Below, piece by piece: positions 1-6,538 of a stretch of DNA of 20,475 bases. The stretch covers positions 1 to 20,475 of the IMG/VR virus record IMGVR_UViG_3300027896_000279; one strand, written 5' to 3'. This stretch comes from a virus. Both the position numbers and the translations under genes were made by a program. A model generated the notes under the pieces. The model saw only the letters and a list, made by a program, of their open reading frames with translations. It was not told the origin of the DNA and did no database searches. The number at the start of each line of letters is the position of its first letter. Within the stretch, counting starts at the first letter, position 1.

Positions 1-431
1 CGTCGTATGCCTTGTCAGCCCGTTCGGCCAGTCATGCGTTACGAGCAGACAATGCATTGGTAGCTGATACAGTAACCAACTTTCCATTCCCAACATTCAT
101 CGCACCTGTTACTGTATATTCTAATACGGCTGCGATTGGTTGGAAATCCTTTGATTGTTCCGTTTCGGCCCTTGCTGTTCCAGTTACGGCAACCGTAGCA
201 ATTTTGGATTGTGTAGTATTAAGTTACGATTCAACTACTACTGGGTATATTTACATTAGAAAAAATTCGGGAGCTTCGGGTTATGTTTTATCGGCGTATC
301 GCCCGAGCAATTCAGATTATGCGGCCAATAGTGGTCAGGGGTTTTTTCCAATGGATACTTTAACATTTGAATATACAGCCACACAGGGAGCAGCTAATGG
401 AATAACCATCCGTCTAATTGGATACATGTAA
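1..431 (+). CDS. Fibre-type structural protein, C-terminal part (5' end outside window)
   Basis: The reading frame is open from position 3 with no stop upstream, and the residues encoded before the first possible start already continue the Ser/Ala repeat (SYALSARSASHALRAD), so this is the 3' part of a longer gene and not a 139-aa protein. The last few shaft repeats lead into a tip of about 120 residues that is rich in beta-forming residues, Tyr and Gly and ends in ITIRLIGYM. Small beta-sandwich tips of this kind are common at the ends of phage fibres. The next gene, which has the same type of shaft, starts 3 nt after the TAA stop. Role by inference: virion fibre or receptor-binding protein. 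The specific fold and target are unknown. Confidence 0.75.
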   Translation, partial: SYALSARSASHALRADNALVADTVTNFPFPTFIAPVTVYSNTAAIGWKSFDCSVSALAVPVTATVAILDCVVLSYDSTTTGYIYIRKNSGASGYVLSAYRPSNSDYAANSGQGFFPMDTLTFEYTATQGAANGITIRLIGYM

Positions 432-434
432 AAT

Positions 435-2420
435 ATGAGCCACAAAAAAGTATCACGATTAGTAGAATTGACAGCGCCTGAAATCCAGACGAACGACTTG
501 TTCTATATTGTTGATGTCAGTGCAACGGAAGGTAAAAAACTCCAAGTTACTTCTTTGGCTGCATATTTGAACAGTAGTGGAAGTTTATATGCTATTCACG
601 CCTTAACCGCAGATACCGCTTCATACATTCTTGGTAGCAATGTATATGGCTTGGTCGAATCTTCTTCATATTCATTGTTTTCCAATGCGTCGATTTCATC
701 TTCTTGGGCAACCCGGTCATTCAGTGCTTCTTATGCTGAGACGGCTTCGTTTGCCATGAATTCGGTAGGTGGGTCAACGGTGTCATCGTCGTGGGCAAAT
801 AGAGCCGGGTCGTCTTCATGGGCAGACCGTTCGGGTATAGCGCTGACAGCAAATGTTGCTTCGTCGTTGGTGTGGCCTAATACCTCTACGGCTTCATACG
901 CCATGGCCAACCAATCGTCATCTTATGCCAAAACCGCGTCATATGTTAACGAGGGAACAACATCGTATGCTCACAGAGCAGGTTGGACATCTTTATCTGA
1001 TACATCAACGGTAACTAACAACTTGGTTTATCCAAATGTATCTACAGCGTCATATGCTATGACGGCTGCGAATTTTGTGTATAACCACTACATTGATTAT
1101 GGTGTATCAGTGGCTACTTCACAATCCATTACTTGTTCTCAACTAGATTTGGTCGTTGTGTCATCTTCTATGGGAACAGCAAGGAATACAAGTATAGATG
1201 CTTATGGAACAGTCACAATCCCCTATACATCTTCGGTTGCCGTTAACGAATCGTTGAGGTTGATTGTCAAAAACAGAGATACCGGCATCGAAACCGTAAT
1301 AGATACTACTCCAGTTTATGTTTATATCAGTCGAACGGTTAATAATTGGAATGATTTGATGAGCGGCTCGATAAAAATTCCATACAGTTTGATGGGAAGC
1401 TCTAGTATGCTCGGAAATTACATGGTGTTTGTTAGTGGGTCGTCAACAAATATCCAAATTGATTCCAATCGTGTAAACCGTTTCCATTTGGCAAGTTTAA
1501 GCGATTCCTTAACCGTGTCTGTGTATGAAGAACCGTTGTTCAATTTGACGGTGCTGGTGCCTCCAGCGTTGCTTGCTTTTTCATCCAGTGTGGCTGGAAC
1601 ATTTTTTGATTCCAGAGATGGCATGTTATCATCTGGGTCTAGTAATGTTTATTACCTCAATATCAGCAGTTCGGATGTTACATCGTTGAGATATGTCTGG
1701 TCACTATCCAATTTAAGGTCTTTGGATTGTAGTGGAAACCCAATGTTGACTACATTGGCTGGAATGCCGGATACACTAGAAACAATGTCATGCCAATCTT
1801 GTTCTATTAGTTCAATGGTTTCATTGGAAAACACAACGATGTCATATTTCAACATTGGGGCTAATAGTTTGACCGCTTTACCTGTAATGCCGGAAACCAT
1901 GTCCTATTTGAATTGCTCGAATAACAACATCACATCATTGTTGAATGTTCTTCCACTTACGGCATCATACTTGAACTGTTCTGATAACTTGATTGCGAAT
2001 ATGCCCCCGTCTTTACCCGGCAACTTGACCGAACTATGGATGGGGTCTAATGGATTGACGAGTATTGCGGTAACATTACCAACTTCGTTGCTCACGATGT
2101 CTGCTTACAACAATACTTCATTGGGAACTATTGCTTCTTCAATACCGCAATCTTTGGGGTGGATAGATGTAAGTTATACTTCCTTGACATCACTTCCAAC
2201 ATTGCCATCTGGGTCTTTGATATACTTAAATGCCACAAGTTGTAGTTTGAGTTCTGTAGCAATGACTAACATTTGTTCTCAACTAAGCTCAAGTAATGTG
2301 ACGAGCGGAAGTTTGCTAATGAGAGGAAACGGACCTATTACAACGGCTACCGAAACTACTTATGTCTATGATTTACGAATGTTTTTGAGTTGGAGTGTTG
2401 AATACGATTATTCGGTATAA
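435..2420 (+). CDS. Fibre-type protein with Ser/Ala shaft and leucine-rich-repeat C-terminal domain
   Basis: 661 aa. Residues 1-45 form a short module (LFYIVDVSATEGKKLQVTSL) that resembles the N-terminal part of the next two genes and is of the kind that begins many phage fibre proteins. Residues about 48-215 are a repetitive shaft with units such as SSSWA, SASYA, TASYA and the spacer WPNTSTASYA. A beta-rich linker follows to about residue 420. Residues about 424-610 contain roughly nine leucine-rich repeats of 20-22 residues, close to LPxxLxxLxCSxNxLTxL, and a 50-residue cap ends the protein. The repeat length and the Pro-Leu start resemble the short LRR class of YopM/IpaH proteins. Start: ATG 3 nt after the preceding stop; there is no Shine-Dalgarno sequence. 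Function by inference: receptor recognition at the virion surface. Confidence 0.85.
   Translation: MSHKKVSRLVELTAPEIQTNDLFYIVDVSATEGKKLQVTSLAAYLNSSGSLYAIHALTADTASYILGSNVYGLVESSSYSLFSNASISSSWATRSFSASYAETASFAMNSVGGSTVSSSWANRAGSSSWADRSGIALTANVASSLVWPNTSTASYAMANQSSSYAKTASYVNEGTTSYAHRAGWTSLSDTSTVTNNLVYPNVSTASYAMTAANFVYNHYIDYGVSVATSQSITCSQLDLVVVSSSMGTARNTSIDAYGTVTIPYTSSVAVNESLRLIVKNRDTGIETVIDTTPVYVYISRTVNNWNDLMSGSIKIPYSLMGSSSMLGNYMVFVSGSSTNIQIDSNRVNRFHLASLSDSLTVSVYEEPLFNLTVLVPPALLAFSSSVAGTFFDSRDGMLSSGSSNVYYLNISSSDVTSLRYVWSLSNLRSLDCSGNPMLTTLAGMPDTLETMSCQSCSISSMVSLENTTMSYFNIGANSLTALPVMPETMSYLNCSNNNITSLLNVLPLTASYLNCSDNLIANMPPSLPGNLTELWMGSNGLTSIAVTLPTSLLTMSAYNNTSLGTIASSIPQSLGWIDVSYTSLTSLPTLPSGSLIYLNATSCSLSSVAMTNICSQLSSSNVTSGSLLMRGNGPITTATETTYVYDLRMFLSWSVEYDYSV
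1704..2264 (+). repeat. About nine leucine-rich repeats encoded in the fibre gene
   Basis: Protein-level tandem repeat, residues about 424-610 of the fibre protein at 435-2420. Recognisable repeat cores include LRSLDCSGN, METMSC-like (LETMSCQSC), MSYFNIGAN, MSYLNCSNN, ASYLNCSDN, LTELWMGSN, LLTMSAYNN, LGWIDVSYT and LIYLNATSC, each followed by a Leu/Ile/Met turn and a Pro-rich start of the next unit. The spacing between cores is 20-22 residues. At DNA level the copies are diverged. Confidence 0.8.
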
Positions 2421-2429
2421 GGATAAGAT

Positions 2430-3434
2430 ATGGCAAGCATACCCATTAGCCAACTAGACAACTTCACCACCATAAGGGATGAAGATTTTATTGCTTTGGT
2501 GGACAGTAGTTCCAAGACGACATATAGAGTTCCTGTAACCTCGGTTGGAGCATGGATGGCAGTTAGCGGCTCTTCTTTGTCTTCGTCTTGGGCCTCGGCT
2601 TCAGCACATTCAATTTCTTCAAGCTGGGCAAGTAGCAGTATTTCTTCGTCGGTTTCAGGCCATTTAACTTGGCCCAATACATCTACCGCATCCTTTGCTC
2701 AAAGAGCACTTTCTTCCAGTTGGTCGGACAGGAGTGGATATGCTTTTCTAGCAAACACAGCCTCAATTGCTGACACGGCATCGTATTACAACTTCACATT
2801 GCCTTCTAGCACACCACCTTTTGCTGATGCTTGTACTTCGGCTTCGTGGGCATCATCGTCACTGAGTTCATCTTATGCTTTGTCAGCGTCGTATTCTGAC
2901 GCGGCAAAAAGTGCGTCGTGGGCTAACACAGCTTCATATGCTTTAACAAGTTCACAGGCTTTGACGGCTAGTTATGTGAAGCCGACGTCTGGTGGAAGTG
3001 TAACACCTATTGCATGGGCCACTGTTTTAATACCTGATAACACAAATTACAGTAGCGATACACCATCAACTGTATTATATGGAAATATACACAACAAACC
3101 CATTGTCATAAACGGTTACAATGTAAGTGACGTTAGTTGGTACAAAAAAACATTAACGCCGAATTCAGGTTATTTGTATGGAGTAACTTTCACGCCAAAC
3201 AATCAAGACGACGCACCCAATCTATTGATTACTTTGACAAACGCTTCTTCCAACTTAAATTATTGTGTTATAGGTAGTGGAGCAGAAACCGATAACAGAA
3301 ACGAAGAAATTTCAATAGCATTTTATCCGTATCAGTTAAGAACCAGTACACAATTTGTTATATCTATGTTCGGACACCCGGATTTCGGTGGTTCTGATGA
3401 ATCGCTTTATTTTTCGTTTGTAGTTTACGCGTAA
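2430..3434 (+). CDS. Fibre-type protein, shared N-terminal module and shaft, beta-rich tip
   Basis: 334 aa. Residues 1-45 (from SIPISQLDNFTTIRDEDFIA to VGAWMAVSG) match the following gene nearly residue for residue. Residues about 48-180 are a shaft of SSSWAS, SASYS and TASYA units with the spacer WPNTSTASFAQRALSSSWSD. From about residue 190 the sequence becomes unique and beta-rich (VTPIAWATVLIPDNTNYSSD onwards) and ends SLYFSFVVYA. The ATG at 2430 is supported by an AAGGA at 2419-2423, six bases upstream, one of few Shine-Dalgarno-like sites in the window. It starts 9 nt after the LRR fibre gene and ends 4 nt before its paralogue. Likely a receptor-binding or accessory fibre; target unknown. 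Confidence 0.82.
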   Translation: MASIPISQLDNFTTIRDEDFIALVDSSSKTTYRVPVTSVGAWMAVSGSSLSSSWASASAHSISSSWASSSISSSVSGHLTWPNTSTASFAQRALSSSWSDRSGYAFLANTASIADTASYYNFTLPSSTPPFADACTSASWASSSLSSSYALSASYSDAAKSASWANTASYALTSSQALTASYVKPTSGGSVTPIAWATVLIPDNTNYSSDTPSTVLYGNIHNKPIVINGYNVSDVSWYKKTLTPNSGYLYGVTFTPNNQDDAPNLLITLTNASSNLNYCVIGSGAETDNRNEEISIAFYPYQLRTSTQFVISMFGHPDFGGSDESLYFSFVVYA

Positions 3435-3960
3435 TTTTATGACAAGCATACCCATTAGCCAATTAGACAACTTCACCATCGTTAGAGATGAAGATTTCGT
3501 CGCTTTGGTGGACAGCAGTTCCTTGACTACCTACAGAGTTCCGGTGACTTCCCTCGGAGCGTGGATGGCGGTAAGTGGGTCTGTTATATCATCGTCTTAT
3601 GCTAGTGCATCTGGGGCATCCATATCCTCAAGTTGGGCATCAAGCAGCATTTCCGCCTCCGTTTCTGGTCATCTGACTTGGCCCAATACATCTACCGCGT
3701 CGTTTGCACAACGGGCACTCTCTTCAAGTTGGTCGGATAGAAGCGGATATGCCCTCGCTTCGTTATCGGCCTCGTGGTCTGAAACAGCTTCTTATTTTGA
3801 TTTTTCATTGCCAAGTTCTACACCGCCTTTTGCTGATGCTTGTACTTCGGCTTCGTGGGCGTCGGCCTCATTGAGTTCTTCTTACGCTCTATCTGCTTCA
3901 TGGGCCGATAGAACAATGAGCGCTTCGTATGCTATTACAGCGTCATATGTTGACACGGCT
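2430..3960 (+). repeat. Direct duplication of the 5' halves of two adjacent fibre genes
   Basis: The 5' part of the gene at 2430 (to about 2950) recurs in the gene at 3439 (to about 3960) at a fixed offset of 1009 nt, with no gaps visible. Both gene starts and a 35-nt perfect match (2817-2851 and 3826-3860) lie at exactly that offset. Similarity stops where the tip domains begin. Confidence 0.85.
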
Positions 3961-4893
3961 TCGTATGCTAGAACGGCAAGTGTTTTGTTAAACTCCGCCG
4001 GGGGCGTGACAAGAAACTATGGTGGTATTGGAGGTTCGTGGCGGGTTGCGAATCCGGGTGGGGCGTTTGCAGTTGATAACGATTTGTATGTTTACAACCA
4101 GAACAACCAAACTGGTAGAATGAACTTGGTTAAAATCAACATGCAGACAAATGTTGTAACATACCTTAAACAATGGCCACAAAATTCATGGAACTGGTAT
4201 GGAAGGCCGTTTAGGAATTCGGGAGATGGTAAAGTTCATACGTTGGCATTTACAGACGACGGGTTGTATGATTACAATGTCACGGACGACACTGCTCCAT
4301 CGCTTATTTCTGCCGGTGGATATTGGGAAGATTTGCCTGTGAAAGTTGTGACTTGGCCCGCCGCCGCAGCGGGCGATTTTTATTGTTTATATGGTGGTTC
4401 CAATGCTGGCACTTACGGAAACTATCCGTATTTCAGATGGAGAAGACATTATTACAGCGGTGGTACATGGCATGAAACATGGGCGTCAGCAAACCTTACC
4501 ATCAGTAGTGTTGCCAACAACACCGAGTTAAGAAAGTTCCTCAATTTTTCAACAGACCCACTTCATCATCAAAACACATTACTGTGGGATTTCAACTACA
4601 TCAAAAAGAGATATTATCTAATGGGTGATGATACAGGCTACATGCATATTTTTAGTCAGACAACAGGTGATATCGAAACGAGCTGGCTCAACGCATCCAT
4701 TACCTACGAAAAAACCATAGCCGTTCCATTACCGAACACGGAAATCTTGTCTGACATTGATACGGAACATATTCATATTGACTATGATGTTGATACTGGC
4801 GAAGAAAAAGGAATTGTGTTGGTCAGACGAGGAAACCAATCTTATCATGGTTGTATTACATATGTGAACTGGCCTGAAATTAACAACTGGTAA
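3439..4893 (+). CDS. Fibre-type protein, paralogue of preceding gene, Trp/Tyr-rich possible beta-propeller tip
   Basis: 484 aa. The first about 175 residues align without gaps to the product of the preceding gene, at a constant DNA offset of 1009 nt, so the two 5' halves arose by duplication. After the shaft, residues about 192-484 are unrelated to the sister protein. They are rich in Gly, Trp, Tyr and Asp and contain repeated strand-turn patterns such as FAVDNDLYVYN, GDGKVHTLAFTDDGLYDYN, DFYCLYGGS and KRYYLMGDDTGYMHIF, which look like blades of a beta-propeller. That fold is an inference. No catalytic motif is evident. There is no Shine-Dalgarno sequence; the ATG follows the previous stop by 4 nt. 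Probable role: receptor-binding fibre with an exchangeable tip. Confidence 0.82.
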   Translation: MTSIPISQLDNFTIVRDEDFVALVDSSSLTTYRVPVTSLGAWMAVSGSVISSSYASASGASISSSWASSSISASVSGHLTWPNTSTASFAQRALSSSWSDRSGYALASLSASWSETASYFDFSLPSSTPPFADACTSASWASASLSSSYALSASWADRTMSASYAITASYVDTASYARTASVLLNSAGGVTRNYGGIGGSWRVANPGGAFAVDNDLYVYNQNNQTGRMNLVKINMQTNVVTYLKQWPQNSWNWYGRPFRNSGDGKVHTLAFTDDGLYDYNVTDDTAPSLISAGGYWEDLPVKVVTWPAAAAGDFYCLYGGSNAGTYGNYPYFRWRRHYYSGGTWHETWASANLTISSVANNTELRKFLNFSTDPLHHQNTLLWDFNYIKKRYYLMGDDTGYMHIFSQTTGDIETSWLNASITYEKTIAVPLPNTEILSDIDTEHIHIDYDVDTGEEKGIVLVRRGNQSYHGCITYVNWPEINNW

Positions 4894-4899
4894 ACTTTC

Positions 4900-5931
4900 A
4901 TGAAAGATAAACTCTTGTCTCCATCAAGATTCCCTTGGCTTTTGGGTTTTTCAGCCCTTTTCATAGCTTTGTGTGCAGCCTGTTTTTCCGTCTATGGTAT
5001 TGCTACTTTGTTTGCTGGGGCCACCATTTCAGTCATCATCATGGCATCATCTCTGGAAATTGGAAAACTGGTAGGCACGACTTTCTTGTATCGGTATTGG
5101 AGTAAATGCCAGAAGTTTCTGAAAACGTATCTTGTAGTAGCGATTCTAGTGTTGATGGTCATTACCTCGTTGGGCATTTTTGGATACTTGTCTGCCGCTT
5201 ATCAGAAGTCCTCCATTGAGTTTTCTGTAACTCAGGAGAAAATCAAAAACACTGAAAGTCAAAAAGGGTTCTATCAAGACAAAATTACAGCGTCAAAGAA
5301 GAGAATGGATGACCTTGCTAAACTTCGTTCTGCTCAAGAGTCAAGAATGAGTGAGGTTCTTACCAACGAATTTTTGTCGAGAAACCCTCTACAATTGAAA
5401 CAACTCCAACAACAGACATTGGAATTGATTTCTCAAACGGACAAAGACATGAAGGATGAAAATGATAAGGTTCAAGCCAGCATTGAAGAGATTAGAAAAA
5501 CTGACGGCCAAGTAAACCAATTGAAGATGGGAGCGGCGGGAAAAAAAGATGTTCAGACCTTCAAGTTTGTAGCCGACGCTATGGGATTGCCACTTGACAC
5601 AGTAGCTCGGTGGTTTATTATATCTATTATCTTTGTTTTCGACCCTCTCGCTATCTGTTTGATACTCGCTTACAATGTTGCTGTGTATCGAAAAGAAGAT
5701 GTTCGGGTTTACGGTCCTCCTGAGCAAACTCATACGCCACAACCAGTTGAAACAAAGATACTTCTGAACGATTCCAAATCATCGGAAACATTTTCGGAAA
5801 CCCCAATCATCCCAGAGGATACACCGATTGCTCCCACAACAGAATCCATTCAACCATCTCCGATTGTTGAACCTACATCTGGGTTCAGAAACAACGGAAG
5901 TTCTTTTTTTAAGCAGTATTTCAAAACTTAG
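4900..5931 (+). CDS. Four-TM membrane protein with long cytoplasmic-type coiled coil
   Basis: 343 aa, no recognised enzyme. Hydrophobic segments at residues about 12-34, 36-57, 76-100 and 238-262 look like transmembrane helices. Between the third and fourth, residues about 103-215 are charged and Gln/Lys/Glu-rich with heptad character, fitting a long coiled coil. The last 80 residues are Pro/Thr/Glu-rich and probably disordered, ending FFKQYFKT. Segments such as ASSLEIGKLVGTTFLYRYW and ITSLGIFGYLS resemble, from memory, membrane proteins of unknown role in marine T4-like phages; a database search would be needed to confirm this. It starts 6 nt after the fibre cassette without a Shine-Dalgarno sequence and is followed by the longest intergenic stretch in the window. 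A role at the host inner membrane is inferred; it could concern lysis timing, exclusion or injection. Confidence 0.75.
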   Translation: MKDKLLSPSRFPWLLGFSALFIALCAACFSVYGIATLFAGATISVIIMASSLEIGKLVGTTFLYRYWSKCQKFLKTYLVVAILVLMVITSLGIFGYLSAAYQKSSIEFSVTQEKIKNTESQKGFYQDKITASKKRMDDLAKLRSAQESRMSEVLTNEFLSRNPLQLKQLQQQTLELISQTDKDMKDENDKVQASIEEIRKTDGQVNQLKMGAAGKKDVQTFKFVADAMGLPLDTVARWFIISIIFVFDPLAICLILAYNVAVYRKEDVRVYGPPEQTHTPQPVETKILLNDSKSSETFSETPIIPEDTPIAPTTESIQPSPIVEPTSGFRNNGSSFFKQYFKT

Positions 5932-5934
5932 GGC

Positions 5935-5963
5935 TTGACAAAGTACAAAAAAAGGACTAAACT
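5935..5963 (+). promoter_or_regulatory. Candidate sigma-70-type promoter
   Basis: A perfect -35 hexamer TTGACA at 5935-5940 is followed after 17 nt by TAAACT at 5958-5963, which matches four of six positions of the -10 consensus. It lies just after the stop of the membrane-protein gene, in the longest gap of the window, and upstream of the small ORF, the single-TM protein and the late sigma factor. This would suit early or middle transcription of the sigma gene. TTGACAAAG also occurs inside coding sequence elsewhere here, so the match alone is not strong proof. Confidence 0.45.
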
Positions 5964-6053
5964 ATTCCTACTTAAACACTTATTTTCCGCATTTCCCTAA
6001 TTACCTTACTATGTATGACGCGTATTTGCCCCATAAATGGTGCAACAATTCGT

Positions 6054-6191
6054 ATGATGAATCAATCTGATATCGATTACATAGTAAAATTGTTAGCGAG
6101 TGCTATAAAAAACAAGGATTGGGAGTTAATCACGGAAGTTCAAGAATATGTCATTGACTTTCAAGAAGAACCTCAATACGAAGAAGAGTAA
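6054..6191 (+). CDS. Small acidic hypothetical protein (45 aa)
   Basis: An ORF too short for usual thresholds fills the gap between the membrane protein and the next gene. From ATG 6054 it encodes 45 residues with a plausible amphipathic helix (DYIVKLLASAIKNKDWELIT) and an acidic end (QEEPQYEEE). An in-frame ATG at 6015 would extend it to 58 residues with a less protein-like start (MTRICPINGATIR). Neither start has a Shine-Dalgarno sequence. The following gene starts 7 nt after its stop, the same tight spacing as elsewhere in this operon, which supports it being real. Function unknown. Confidence 0.6.
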   Translation: MMNQSDIDYIVKLLASAIKNKDWELITEVQEYVIDFQEEPQYEEE

Positions 6192-6198
6192 GTAACCT

Positions 6199-6528
6199 AT
6201 GTTATTATTTGTTACAATATTGCTGAGTATTTGCCTAACAGCGTCCGTCATATTCAATATCTTGCTTTACAAAGCGGGGCTCCGTCGTCTCCAAGAAGCG
6301 GAAATCCTTCAAGAAAACAACAAGAGTCTTGAGGAAAATAATAATTTGTTCGAGGGTTGGGTTTCTGAATTCCGAGCTAATGTTATGAAGACATACGCCC
6401 ATATGAAACTCCTTGATGACAAAGAAATGTTTTCCAAGGATGATGATGTGGGTGTTGCTTTCAAAGACATGTCTGATTTAATCCACGACCTGAATGACAG
6501 AACTCAGATAGAATCCGAAAAGGAATAA
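6199..6528 (+). CDS. Small single-TM protein with acidic helical tail
   Basis: 109 aa. Residues about 2-25 form one strongly hydrophobic helix (LLFVTILLSICLTASVIFNI), followed by a charged helical, coiled-coil-like stretch (about residues 28-55) and an acidic C-terminal part containing MKLLDDKEMFSKDDDVGVAF. The layout suggests a membrane-anchored protein with most of its mass in the cytoplasm. From memory, small proteins with a similar acidic segment sit near the late sigma gene in marine T4-like phages; I treat that as a lead only. It lies 7 nt after the small ORF and 10 nt before the sigma gene, probably in one transcript. Function unknown. Confidence 0.75.
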   Translation: MLLFVTILLSICLTASVIFNILLYKAGLRRLQEAEILQENNKSLEENNNLFEGWVSEFRANVMKTYAHMKLLDDKEMFSKDDDVGVAFKDMSDLIHDLNDRTQIESEKE

Positions 6529-6538
6529 CCATTCTACT

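Noticed and set aside
1418-2095. Minus-strand ORFs in the fibre gene region
   Set aside because: They are antisense shadows of the long + strand gene, low in plausible motifs, and every supported gene here is on the + strand.
1-4893. Diversity-generating retroelement acting on the fibre tips
   Set aside because: No reverse transcriptase gene or template repeat is present in the window, and the tips differ by whole domains and not by scattered adenine-derived changes.
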